Origin: Theristus sp. LFF4_11
Lineage: Eukaryota > Nematoda > Chromadorea > Monhysterida > Xyalidae
Length of the DNA stretch: 64,000 nt
Direction of reading: 5' to 3'
NCBI GenBank assembly: GCA_030248135.1
Contig: JASANC010001904.1
Span: forward strand, 80,316-144,315
Below, piece by piece: positions 11,264 through 22,950 of this stretch; positions within the stretch are counted from its first letter, which is position 1, and the number at the start of each line of letters is the position of its first letter. The position numbers were made by a program, and so were the translations under genes. A model generated the notes under the pieces. It searched no databases. It had not been told where the DNA came from and saw only the letters and a list, made by a program, of their open reading frames with translations.

Positions 11264-14018
11264 CCTTTCGTTTGGTTTTGCGATTCAATGCACGCACCCA
11301 GATGTGAAAGCAGTTTCATTCGTGACACGGAAATTCAAAAACAATGAAGTGATTCGTGTCCCTGAAAGTCGAACGGGTCACTTAGGCTAATTTGAATTGC
11401 TGCATCAAGCATGTGAATCTAATTTTCTTTGGCCATCTGAAAACGCATTCAATCGCTTTTTACTTTCAAAGCTGTTGTGGTATAAAATGTAAAGCTGACA
11501 CTGACTGAAAACACTCAAAACTGAAATGGTTGTTTTCACGAACACACAATTTTCGTGCACCTTCAGAAGTTTCAAAAAACTAATGTCTCTTGTCTGATGC
11601 AGAAAAAAGTGATCGAGACGTGTCGCTTGAAAAATTGGCATTATTAGCATCCAGAGCTGTGCTTTTACCACTACGTCTAAATCTTAAACAGATCGCGTAT
11701 ATAAGAAAACTAAAAAAATCAGGAATAATACGGCTCCAAGAAGAATTTCATCAGGAAAACTTCAGTCTGGATGCAAAAAAGACTCATACAATGTATCTGC
11801 AAGGCGCCGAAACGCAGATTTTCAAGTTGGGAAGTAATTTATCTTATGTTTTGCCGAATAGATAAAAGAGAAATCAAGTGAAGTGCAGCAGCGGAAGAAC
11901 GTAATTTACTCGGACACTTTCTGTTTGTTTTTCGGTTGCAAACAGTCAAGACTAATCAACCGGAAAAGGCACCAGAACAACGAAGGCGAGTAAGCACGTT
12001 GATACGAGTGAGTGATGTCATGCTTATTTCCGATTAGTTGGTCAGAGTAACACAGTGTAACCAGTTACGATTTCCTCGACAAGACAAGAATCTACGCAGA
12101 ATAAATGTCGTTAATTTGAATGAATGAAATGACATTCCGTTGTGAGTTTGATCTTTCGCGGCATGTCATGCGCTTTTCTCATTGCATATAGATGAATAAT
12201 CTGGAACCGCTGCTACAACAAACACAAACATCTCATTTTTATCTTGTTTTCCGTGAACGCACGTAAAAAGTACGTATGTCCCAACTTGTGTCCCGTGTCC
12301 GTGGGTCGTGTCCTGTGTCCTGTCATGCTGCGTGCTCCGTGAATAAAAATATTGCTAAGAACACTAAATTGCTAAAATCAATTCGAAAATGTTCTCAGAA
12401 CAACCACCGGTTGGTACTCGGCATTCTGAGAATTTTTTTTCCCGGTACAGGACACGATGAGGGACACAGAAACGACAAGGGACACGAGTTGGGACATATT
12501 TTCTTAGCGTGACGGTCATGTAATAATATGGACCAAAGAGGGAGCTCATGGAGGTGCCCATTATAATTTGACACGCCATGCGTTGCGCCATATGATGACG
12601 TGGGTTTTGTACTCGCGAACATGGAACTTCGGAATATGGCAGTGACTGAAGCTGGGAAAAGCCCTGATAACACCATGGTGTACATTGTATTATGTTGCGC
12701 TGTCGAATGCATGCACATTGTGCGCAGTAAATTCCCGGTGTACCAAATGGAAGCGCCCGACACAAATTTGTTTCCATCAAACAAAACCGTGATGTTCCTT
12801 GGATCAGACGGACACGTCTATTTCTCAAACCGGGAGTCTCTGGATAATGCGAATACGAATCTTCAAGCCCCAGCTTATTTTATTAAACATTTGTTAAACA
12901 TACCGGTATTTAACGCCTGTACGAATGGAGAAACCCTGATATGCGGGTGTTAAACGAGATTATTTTTTAGGTAGTTGTGTATACTTGAGAATGGGACTCT
13001 GAATACTTTGAACTTGTTGAGTTATGTAGATTTTTAACAGCCGCACCGCATTATCACCCATGTCTTGGTGAAAAAATTGCTTTTGAACACGTGCCGAAAT
13101 ACAAGTAGTAGTCTCCATTATCCGCTTCCTGAAATCACCACCCACGTGAAAAACTCGGCAATAATCAGCAGCAATTCGAATTCCGTTGTTTGCAGTGCGC
13201 TTCAAAATAAGCAATTGGAGACTTGTTTCTATGAGCAACAGTTTTCTAAAAAGCGAAACTCCCAGTGAAGTTTTCATGCTTGCAGTTTCTTTTCTGGTCT
13301 GCAGTTCTCCAGAGAATAAAAACTCCATGTTCATTTGCTTTCAGCGTTTTTTCTTTCCTCCAACGTCCGTTGTTCAAAAAGCGATCTTCAAACATGTCTC
13401 TTTTATTAGCTCTCTTTTCCTGTCTCACTTTTTGATTAGATGTTTTTATGTTTCAAACACTAACTTTGTTATTTTAAACACGCGCAGCTCACGAGCTCGT
13501 TTTTCTTCAGGCATTTTTGTCGCATGGGAGTTTCATGGTCGGAACTATTTTCGTTTTTTTTCGTGAAACCGAGCAAACTTGCGTTTCCGCCCATGCCATT
13601 TCGGCTTCCTGTATTTTATTGGGCCCAAATTGACGGATACACAATTTGGATGGCAGCAACAGAAATATCCAGGAAAAAGAACAAGGGAAACTCACGGTGA
13701 AAAAAGTTAGAATGTAATTGAGCTTTTACTTTTTGAACTTATGTATGCGTAAACTAAATTAGACTTATTTGATCCCGTCGAACAAAAAAAGATAAGGAAA
13801 CCATGGCACTGAAGGTACTGTTCATTTTGGCCGCTCATTTTCAAAAATTTTAAACAAAATGCGGTAGCTGTTGAAAACTTTGTTGTTCCACAAAAGCCCG
13901 TATCACAGTGCAAAACTGGCACGCATACACAGAAACACTCACAGCAAAAGTAGTTGAAGCACGATGAACTTGTTCATTTAGAAATACGGTCAGATTTTTA
14001 CCAAAAATCACACTTGTT
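11264..14018. other. Intergenic region without a supported gene
   Basis: This lies between the start of the EGF-like gene and the last exon of the CIMIP2-like gene, both on the minus strand. The upstream region of the EGF gene has a possible TATA-like ATTTTATA on the minus strand near 11480, which is weak. Open frames at 12364-12953 occur on both strands but show no recognisable domain, good splice context or codon pattern. A TIR element is at 12260-12511; otherwise I see nothing definable. Confidence 0.5.
12260..12511. mobile_element. MITE-like element with ATGTCCCAACT inverted ends
   Basis: The left part reads CACGTAAAAAGTACGTATGTCC then CAACTTGTGTCCCGTGTCC. The right end is the reverse complement (GGGACACGAGTTGGGACATA, then TTCTTAGCGTG). 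Both arms continue into GTGTCCTGT / ACAGGACACGA, so the whole 250 bp can fold into a hairpin. Related GTCC-rich inverted ends occur around 47530-47990 and in its mirror copy. Confidence 0.6.
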
Positions 14019-17000
14019 TCAATGAACGTTCGGACGTCGACGTTGGTGCAATTCACTCTTGCATTCCTCGGCAGCGGCCGCGTACGACTTGCCAAAGTCT
14101 TTCTCTTTCATGCCTGATAAAAAAACTAGCACGATGTTCAAGTTCGGTAGGGTGCGCGGTCTTGAATGAAAAAAACCTGTTACCGAAATTGAAATCGAAT
14201 CGCAAAATCTGGCGCATTATTCGCTGTTTGTGACGCCACTCTTTTGTTGAGCAAAAAAAGATGAAAATTAACAAGTTTTCTGTACCTACATACCTGGAAT
14301 ATGTCCCGTGAACCCGGCCGCTGGCGCATTCTTGTGTTCCTGATCGAAGTTCCTCATGACCGCCGGCCCGCGGGCGCCAAGCACCGCGCGTTGGCCCGCC
14401 CGATTGCCGGGGAGAACGGCGCGATTCGTGCCTGAAAGAAATGGCAAAACAAAAAATTGGAAAGTTTACTGCCGAACAGCTCGGTGCGGGTTGATTTATT
14501 GTCGTACAAAATGCATACCGTATTACCTCTAATAAACCCCCATGGGGGTTTATTTCTTCAGCGACTTCTGGGGGTGGGGTTTATTTTTTTGGGGGGGGGG
14601 GCTTTATTTTTGGAGGGGGGGGGTTTATTTGGAAACCATTTTTAGGAGTGGGCAAAATGGCAAAAATACCTTCCATGGCAGGAAGGAAGTCGCAGAAACT
14701 TCTATTCTACATAGAAATTTCCTTTTACAACAGCCTTTTGTAATGAAATTACCATTAACTCATCCATTTGGGGCCTTTGGTAGCACAATTTCATCATTTT
14801 CACTGCAACCAGCCACTGAATTCGCTGGGTATGTGTTTCAAACAGGTTTCAATAATCCCCCATGGGAGATTATTTTGGGGGGGGGGATTATTTGGAAACT
14901 TGTCGAGGGGGTGGGGGTTTATTTTTTTTGGGGGGGGGTTTAATTTTGGGGGGGTTTAATAGAGGTAATACGGTATACATAAACAACTCTGTTCTCTTTC
15001 GTGACGTACAAAAATTAATCTTGTCATTCAGAACCCGCTTTATGCGACCGATAAACCGAAATTCCGGTGACACCCCAGGGTGTCTACAGGGCTACAGGGC
15101 CTACCTGAATAAAGTCTGCTTATTGTTCCTCAGTGTTTTTGCACAGAAAAACGCCGACCTTTCAAGTCGAAAAACGGATTCGTTGTGTCGTTGCCGAAGC
15201 GGTCCGCCTCCTTCTGATGTTCGACGTATTTCTGGATTCTCGTGTGATCCTCGTGATGCGGTTCGTCCTCCGATCGGCCCCCGCCGCCCGTCGAAGGTGG
15301 TGGAGCTTCGGAGGGAGGCGGGCTGCCGTTGCTCGCGGGCATCTCGTCTGAAACGCAACATGTGCAGGACTGAATCGAAATTATGTTTCAATCTAAAACT
15401 GTTACAATTGTCAGTCGTTCAGTTTTTTTGTCCCGAAAAAACAGTTTTCTTTACTGACGGAAACTGACGACACACACACACACATTCACTGACCACACAA
15501 ACGACACCACACCTTCACCAAAAAAACGCAAGAAATTTTTCACAGTCTGAAAACCGCCATACTGTACTACTGATGCCGATACAAACCAACGAACGACGAC
15601 GAAACAACACAAAACACCGAAATGTAAAACAATGCCACCATAATTACCACCACCAGCACTAAGCACACACCAGAGGGACCAGATGAGTAGATATTGCAAA
15701 GATCGCAAAAAATATTTTATTTAGCAGCTGATTTTCTATTTTCAGATGTTCAAGGGAACCGGCTGAACTTTAATCGACGGTATGGTTCAAAATCACTGGG
15801 TATCATCACATCTGGCCACCACTGTTTCTGGTCCCGGTCCATTCAGCGAAAATATGAGTTATACCTTGTTTTTTTTATAACAACAACGATAAAACACACA
15901 GCAATTAAACATTACATACATGCAATGTACACTGTAGTATGTACAATGCACATACAATACATGGACTATATAGCAGTAGCACAACACAACCAGAGTACCC
16001 ACTTACGTTGCAAACCGAGACTTTGAATCCGTGCTTGAAGATTCGAATACAAAAATGTACATAATCTTTTCTTTAAGACTTGCGACTCAATGCGGTTGTA
16101 GACGTGAAAGGAAACTAGTTTCAATCTTTATGTGACACAATTCAGAATAGCCTAAGTGACCCTGCCTTATTAAGGGGTCTCGGATCACTTTACCAATTTT
16201 GAATTCCCGCGTCATGCATGAGACTGCTTACCCGTCTATGCACGCACTGAGTCCTGGGACCAAAATAAAGGATCATATTATTTTGCAGTTAATTTCCAGA
16301 AGAAAGGTTTTCGCTTCGAGAAGCTAACCCACCACTTTGAGCTCTGATAAATTGATCATGGAAGGGGAAACCGGTGCGCGGTCGCTGTGTGCCGCACGTG
16401 GGGCAACGCTCGATTGGTGCTGAATTCAGGTGGAAATTCACAACGTAAATATTGCAACATTTTAATTTTTAATCTTATATTTATATATACGATATTTACT
16501 GCACTGCAAAGTTTACGTTTGCGCTCTTTTGCACCACATCACGAAATTTCCAGAAAAAATACCGTAAAGCATTGCATACCTGGTATAAGGTTCCTCCCAC
16601 TTATAAGACCTCCCCCTAAAGGTGGGCAGGGAAACACAGCGGAAACCCAAACATGCAAAAATTTCGACTTGGTCAAAGTCTCACACAACACAGCAGAAAC
16701 ACAACGACGACAACGAAGACGATTGCAACGTGCAAGCACTGTTTCTTGCGGTTTCGCCTATGAAGTGTATATCGCAGGCCCCCAGGATCGTCATTACGAC
16801 AAGGCCCAATCAAACATGATGACCAGCGCAGACGGATGTTATGCCTGGCTGAAACATCAGCGAAACAGCGGATCACACAAGACAAACCAGACGAGGGACA
16901 GAGTTGTCCACAGCAGTACTGGTGCTTGTGTGCTGTCGTCGTAGTCGACAAAACAGAGGGGAGCACGCGGGGCAGTGGAAAGTTTGATGGTGGAACGATA

Positions 17001-20000
17001 ATGTTGAAGCTCACGATTCCGACCCGTGAAGATCTGGACAGGAAATCACGAATTTTTACTGAAAACAACGAACTTTTTTTAAAATCGTTCCTAATCTTCG
17101 TTTTATAAGACCTCCTCCAACTTTTAAGGTCGTCACACAAAATTCCACTTTTTTTCGAAAATTTTTAATTTTCAAAGTTTTATAAGGGGCCTTATTTATA
17201 TGCAAGACTCCACGGTACTTTTCAATCCTAACAAGAAAACAACGCCACACGATACATACACACGCAAACACTCGATGCAGAGCAGAATATTTTTTTCAAA
17301 CATGTTGCGCACAACGCTCAACAATATCCAAAATTCATTCCAAAATTGATTCCATGCCAAAACCTCTTCCAAAATTTATTCCATGCCAAACTCGGTTCCA
17401 AAATTTAAAAAAAAAGCAGAAACAAATGTTGGGATGAAATCATGCGGATGCGCGAGCGAGCGTAGCGAGCGGAGAGCGCATCACGCATAATATGAGCCGT
17501 TATCCCCTCGCGCGCTTTTTTCAAATTTGCTCGCTGCGTCCCGCGAGCATAGTATAAGCCACAAACTTGGCACTGTGCACACGAAACGAACACCCAAAGT
17601 TGTGCTTGGAGCCGCGAAAAAAATTTTATCCGACTACTTTTCATACGCTGTAGACACGAAAAACCTATTCTGAAAACAGTGTTACTTCTTTCCCTTTGTA
17701 TTTTTTTTTTCAGCTATGTAATCAACATGTGTTCGCCCTTTAAATTTTTGCCTGCGACACTTTCACAGTCGAACAAAAATGTCCCCTGGGGTAATTCCAT
17801 CCGGAGATTTTGAAAATCGGGTTAATTTTTTACCCAGACCCTGTTTTTGGGTAAAAAATTGGGCATTTTTAATTGTTTGGAGGGTTTTCACCTGGTTTTA
17901 AGTGTTCGCCCTTTCAATTTTTGGCTGGGACACTTTCACAGTTCAACAAAAATGTTTCCTAGGGTAATTTCATCCGTATTTTCTGAAAATTTAGTTTATT
18001 TTTTTGCCCGGGCACTTTTTTGAGTTAAAATTGTGCATTTTTGAAAGTTCGTAGCATTTTGACTGAGTATCAGTTTTCACTCTTACAAATTTTGTCTGAG
18101 CTACCAAAAAAATAGGAAAAAGGTCTAGTCCGTAGTAATTCAATGCGCTGATCACGGATTTTGGGTTAGTTTTCTTACGTGAGCAACTCTAGATGCTGAA
18201 TCGTGACGATTTCCGGCGAATCGGCCGTGGAAATCGGCGAAATCGGTCCAGAAATGAAAAACAAGAAAACTATGTTTTCCAGTGTAATTCAATGCGCTGA
18301 TCACGGATTTTGGGTTAGTTTTCTTATGTGAGCAACTCTAGATACCGAATCGTGACGATTTCGGGCGAATCGGCCGTCGAAATTGGCGAAATCGGTCCAG
18401 AAATGAAAAACAAGAAAAGGGTGTTTTCCAGAGTAATTCAATGCGCTGATCACGGATTTTGGGTTAGTTTTCTTACGTGAGCAACTCTAGATACTGAATC
18501 GTGACGATTTCGGGCGAATCGGCCGTGGAAATCGGCGAAATCGGTCCAGAAACGAAAAACAAGAAAAAATGTTTTCCAGGGTAATTCAATGCGCTGATCA
18601 CGGATATTGGGTTAGTTTTCTTACGTGAGCAACTCTAGATGCTGAATCGTGACGATTTCGGGCGAATCGGCCGTGGAAATTGGCGAAATCGGTCCAGAAA
18701 CGAAAAACAAGAAAAGGGTGTTTTCCATGGTAATTCAATGCGCTGATTACGGATTTTGGATTAGTTTTCTTATGTGAGCAACTCTAGATACTGAATCGTG
18801 ACGATTTCGGGCGAATCGGTCGTGGAAATTGGCGAAATCGGCCCGGAAACGAAAAACGAGAAAAAGATGTTTTCCAGGGTAATTCAATGCGGTGATCACG
18901 GATTTTGGTTAGTTTTCTTACGTGAGCTACTCTATATGCTGAACCGTGACGATTTCGGGCGAATCGGCCGTGCAAATTGGCGAAATCGGTCCAGAAACGA
19001 AAAATAAGAAAAGGGTGTTTTCCAGGGTAATTCAATGCGCTGATCACGGATTTTGTGTTAGTTTTTTCAAGTGAGCAACTCTAGTTACCGAATCGTGACG
19101 ATTTCGGGCGAATCGGCCGTGGACTTCAGCGAAATCGGTCCAGAAATGAAAAAAAGAAAACGGCGTTTTCCATGGTAATTCAATGCACTGATCACGGATT
19201 TTGGGTTAGTTTTCTTATGTGAGCAACTCTAGATACCGAATCGTGACTATTTCGGGCGAATCGGCCGTCGAAATTGGCGAAATCGGTCCAGAAATGAAAA
19301 ACAAAAAACGGTGTTTTCCATGGTAATTAAATACACTGATCACGGATGTTGTGTTAGTTTTTTCATGTGAGCAACTCTAGATACCGAATCGTGACGATTT
19401 CGGGCGAATCGGCCGTGGAATTTAGTGAAACCGGCCCAGAAATGAAAAACAAGAAATCGGTGTTTTCCATGGTAATTCATTGCGCCGATCACGGCTTTTG
19501 AGTCAGTTTTCTTATGTGAGCAATTCTAGGTACTGAATCGTGACGATTTTGGGCGAATCGGCCGTAAAAATAGCATAGACGAAATTGGCCTAAAAACGAA
19601 AAAATAAAAAAACCTGAGTTGTCCGGGGTGATTTTAGTCCGACCTTTGGGGCTTATGTAAAAGTCAGAATATTATCTAAAAATGCGGGAGACGCATATAA
19701 AAGGAGGAATATGGCCTTGTGTAAGCAGTGAAAGGCTTGGCTCGACAACGCTTTTCAAGTCTCTGATATGGTACACACGGATACAAGTACATAAGAGTCA
19801 TATTTTTGCGCCGTTTATTTTTTATTTCGGTTGCAAGTGGCAACCCTCGTACTCGTAGACAAATGAAACTTTCACATATATTTTTTCTAGCATTTAGCGA
19901 CCTCTAAAACCACTAAAATAACGATCAGACTTTAGATCGCTGACACTGGTTTGCACAAAGTGTATCGCAGAGGCATTGGGAACGCAAGGTCTCCTTCTGT

Positions 20001-20989
20001 GGCAATGACTCACCGGTTTATCCTGTCACAAGAGTTTGGTAAAAAGGGTGAAAATCAACGGAAGACAACACTTTTTGCACTGGTGCTGCTGTATGCACAG
20101 CGGTGCGTACGTCAGCAACAACGATAAAGCTACATGCAGCAATGTTTTGCAATCTCTGATGTTTCTGTTTTTTGCACAGAATTTACAGCATAGCCGATTA
20201 AACATGGCAGTTTTTTTCAGGGTGCAAGGAGCGCGCGAATTTTGAATGAAAGAAAAAGAAGTTCAGAAACCAAATTGTATGCCAAATTTGACGCGTTTTT
20301 TAAACTAATGGATTATCCGTATTATTCTGTTCATTCTTTCTCCCTTGCACACATGATTGAAAATTATGTTGGCATTTTTGAAAAAGACAACTCCTAGTCA
20401 GCGACTAATGCCGCCTTGATGGACTGCCTCATTTATTCGGCCATGCTGTACAGAATTTCGCACATGATGTGATTTTAGACTAAACTGAAGAGAACAATTG
20501 AAAAATATCTAGATAACTTCAAAGGTTTTACGCTTTTCAGCAAGCTTTTAAGCAACAAACGCGGCGCAAAAATATGACTCTTATGTACTTGTATCCGTGT
20601 GTACCATATCAGAGACTTGAAAAGCGTTGTCGAGCCAAGCCTTTCACTGCTTACACAAGGCCATATTCCTCCTTTTATATGCGTCTCCCGCATTTTTAGA
20701 TAATAAAATTTTAGCATGGAATGAGTTATGAAATCGTTTTTGGCATTTTTTAGCATGAAACAAGAATAATCTTTTTGCAACGAAATCGGTAATAAAACAA
20801 AATAATTTCTGAGACAATCAAGAACTATCGAAATTTGAATACCATGCTGTGCCTCGTGGTCGTGCTGTTCGTGTTCGCCACCGCCATTCTCTTGGTGCTG
20901 CGATTGTCGGGCGTTTGGCGGTTCGTTGCTTTCTGGGTGACTTTTGCTGCCGAACTTCCATTTGTCGCCGGGCACGTAGCCGCAGTAAC
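14019..20989 (-). CDS. CIMIP2/FAM166-like (DUF2475) ciliary microtubule inner protein, 5' end not found
   Basis: Four exons on the minus strand (20989-20843, 15347-15159, 14431-14294, 14113-14019) join through phase-1 introns into 189 residues with a TGA stop. Two copies of the family's Gly-aromatic-x-Gly-x-x-Pro signature are visible: GYCGYVPGDKWKFG at the first known residues and AAGFTGHIPG followed by DFGKSYAAAAEECKSEL near the C-terminus. Between them is a low-complexity Gln/Asn/His, Pro/Ser and Gly-rich linker with HTRIQKYVEHQKEADRFG. In vertebrates these proteins bind inside axonemal doublet microtubules of cilia and sperm tails. The entering phase shows that at least one exon precedes 20989; I could not place it. 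The 5.5-kb intron holds satellite and MITE DNA. The call rests on motif and order and should be checked by profile search. Confidence 0.65.
14517..14974. mobile_element. G-rich MITE with ACCGTATTACC ends, copy 1
   Basis: This 458-bp element in a CIMIP2-like intron begins ACCGTATTACCTCTAATAAA and ends in the inverse, GAGGTAATACGGT. Inside each end is a palindromic block AACCCCCATGGGGGTTTATT followed by poly-G runs. The middle is A/T-richer and shared nearly base for base with copies at 48857-49357 and 57893-58390. The G runs make its exact length unreliable. Confidence 0.75.
16079..16266. repeat. Dispersed repeat, about 190 bp
   Basis: The segment from GACTTGCGACTCAATGCG through GGGACCAAAAT has clear relatives at 47646-47850 and its mirror (about 59395-59600), with shared blocks such as GAAACTAGTTTCAATCTTTATG and TCACTTTACCAATTTT. 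A more decayed relative lies around 11280-11400. No coding content is visible. Confidence 0.55.
16561..17216. mobile_element. TIR element with ACCGTAAAG ends, long form
   Basis: It starts ACCGTAAAGCATTGCATACC and ends TATGCAAGACTCCACGGT. Subterminal TATAAGGTTCCTCCCACTTATAAGACC blocks and their inverse flank a 400-bp interior. Short forms of the same family (264 bp) are at 46379-46642 and 60605-60868. The interior has no transposase-like frame; it is probably a non-autonomous relative carrying extra DNA. Confidence 0.6.
17439..18120 (+). repeat. Foldback-family left end plus B-type tandem units
   Basis: The terminal segment begins ATCATGCGGATGCGCGAGCG and contains a short inverted pair (ATGCGC / GCGCAT) around a GCGAGC-rich loop. 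About 250 bp of conserved subterminal DNA follows, then B units (GTTCGCCCTTT..., CCTGGGGTAATTCCATCC...). The same order, reverse-complemented, is at 29591-30259, and related ends are at 33772, 35625, 50024 and 56418. This is the outer edge of an inverted pair of arms. Confidence 0.75.
18121..19615 (+). repeat. A-type satellite, about ten 149-bp units
   Basis: CAATGCGCTGATCACGGATT recurs at intervals of 148-149 bp (first Cs at 18141, 18290, 18439, 18587, 18736). Each unit contains GAGCAACTCTAGAT, the palindrome AATCGTGACGATT, GGGCGAATCGGCCG and GGTCCAGAAA. Units degrade toward the right edge, which is marked by CCTGAGTTGTCCGGGG. The array lies in the large intron of the CIMIP2-like gene. Open frames in it are repeat artefacts. 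Confidence 0.9.
19673..20706 (+). mobile_element. TIR element M1, copy 1 (about 1.03 kb)
   Basis: Terminal inverted repeats of roughly 135 bp begin ATCTAAAAATGCGGGAGACG and run through TGTAAGCAGTGAAAG to TACATAAGAGTCATA. The left copy is at 19673-19810 and the inverse is at 20573-20706. The second full copy (26868-27842) is in inverted orientation, so M1 is part of the larger inverted duplication. Nested inside copy 1 is a GGCCGATTAAAC-family element at 20192-20442. No transposase frame is seen. Confidence 0.75.
20192..20442. mobile_element. Short TIR element (GGCCGATTAAAC family), copy 2, nested in M1
   Basis: It begins AGCCGATTAAACATGGCAG and ends CTGCCTCATTTATTCGGCC, an inverted pair of about 18 bp. 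Its interior matches the element at 7751-7998. It is absent from the M1 copy at 26868-27842, so it inserted into this arm after the two M1 copies separated. Confidence 0.6.
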
Positions 20990-22950
20990 CTGCGAATAGT
21001 CTAGTTCTGCATATTTCTTTGTTCGCATATTTTTTTGACAATTTAGAAAATAATCCATGTTCAGTCGACCATCATAGCGCCCTCAAAACACCAAAAACTG
21101 TTTTTACGTACCATGGTTCAAGAATAAATGACGACAAAAAAGAACAAAATTAGTAACCCAACCTGCAATGAACTCTCGTCGATGTGACATTTTGGAAATC
21201 CGAAATTTCACCTGCTTACGTTATAGTCGGTTCTTGAGGACATTTGTATCACTGAAGTCAAGAAAAATAAATAAGTCAACAACCCGTAAACAACGGATAC
21301 AGTGTGCAAAGACAAAAAATCACGCTAAAACAAATTTGAAACAAAATGATCTTTGAATGCCACACCCCAGCGTCCAGCCTATTGTGTACCATGATGAACC
21401 CAGAAGTTTCGATTTTTTCACCAGTGCAGCATTCGTGTGCATTTCTGTACGTCCTAGTTGCTAGGCAAACCAAGTACCGGTGTTAGTCAGTGTTTGGCGC
21501 GGCAACCAGAAAACGTCATGTAATTTGCGGGGTTATACAATGTGTGGAAACACGAGAAAATCAATCCGCATATATTTTGTGTTAAACGCTGCCTGTCACC
21601 TTTTTAAGAATGATTGCGCGCGTTCAACAACAACAGAACAGAACACCAATGACTTGCAAACATGTGTTATTGTCAGGTCCACTATTGGACGCTACTGTGC
21701 AACTGTTCCCAAAATCCTAAACTATCCTTTACTTTTACCATTCAACATCCACATCTGCAACAGTTAACCTATTTCTTGTCAATTGGTCAACATTTTCCAA
21801 CTGCATTTAACTGTTTGTGCAACATGTATTCTGAATGAACGAATACCCAAACAATAAAAGCTCTTGAATAAAGTAAAGACTTTGTGTTGCTTGGGGTTTG
21901 GAGTTGCGTGGCCGCCTCCACAGGGCGCAGAGGCGGATACGTAAGGTCGCCTGACTCAAAGGCGTTTGGGCGACGGCAGACTACGGCCGGTTACGTGTTG
22001 CTGGTACTCCGGTGCCAGTGTAGATTGCTCGTTCCGCCTCAAGTCTAACAAACAAAAGAATATTTATTTAATAGTTTTATTTATTTCTTTTACAATTGTA
22101 ACACAATAATTCGCTAGTTTGGTCATTCACAAGGGTGACCACTAACGACGGGCTGAGTCATTCAACAGGTGATGTTCAGCAGCCCAACAGTCCGTGATGT
22201 GAGCATCGGCATGTCGACCGTACGGGACCCCGTTCAGTGTCGGCGAACAGATGTTACGGACCTACGTCGGGAACCCGTGTTGCGCAGCGGTGGAACGGCG
22301 GCCGACTGGTTGACTCGGCGCCCCGGCGTAGATTCACATTATGGCGAAAACAAAGCTCAGTTTTTTTAGCGTTTTCGTGCGTCGTTTGCAGTGACGAACG
22401 AACAAGTAACTGTGTTGAAAAAAATGGCGTGAAAGACACTTTTTGGTGGTAGTAAGTTTGCTTTTTAATGCTTTTCCATTTTAACGCCCTGCACATAACC
22501 TTGTCTGTATACACGCAGCAAAAAAAATTTCATCCTGCACTGCGGCTACAACTACTGCATACATACAATGTATTTACTGTATGGCGCTTTATGCAGTGCA
22601 GTTTTAGTTGCAGTGCAAGATGCTGTGTGGGATGCAGCGCAGTGCATGATGCAATTTTTTTTTCTGCGTGTATAGGTAGCTGTTTATGTTTTCACTCTTT
22701 TCAAATGGCATTTATAAAAATTGCAAAGGAAAACACTGTATTGTGTAGTATGGGACATCAGTTTGAATATGTAAAATTCTGGATGATGATTCAAATAGAC
22801 GAACTACAATGTGAATGTACGCCTGTGTACCTCAGCTGCCGGCAATTCTGATTCGTCTGGCATACCGGGAATTCCTTGCGTATAAAAATTAGTTATGGTG
22901 GCAAAATGTTAAAAGTTTTTAAGTCACCTTTTTTAGTTTTCAAACTAAAA
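20990..22950. other. Upstream of the CIMIP2-like exon; no supported gene
   Basis: This stretch should contain the missing 5' exon or promoter of the minus-strand CIMIP2-like gene. A GC-richer island at 22165-22370 stands out. On the plus strand it has an acceptor-like TTCAACAG followed by an open frame starting VMFSSPTVRDVSIG and ending at TAG 22369. On the minus strand, a short frame MPMLTSRTVGLLNIT could be a first exon. Neither is convincing, and I do not assign a gene. Confidence 0.35.

Noticed and set aside
12364..12953. Overlapping frames of 117-154 codons on both strands
   Set aside because: No domain, no convincing splice sites, composition like the surrounding noncoding DNA, and one frame overlaps a MITE.
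15451..15708. Minus-strand 85-codon frame with Val/Cys-rich sequence
   Set aside because: Derived from a CA-rich low-complexity stretch inside an intron; no acceptor or domain.
22169..22369. Plus-strand 66-codon GC-rich frame
   Set aside because: Possible exon, but no partner exon, no promoter evidence and no recognised domain; kept only as a note in the region entry.
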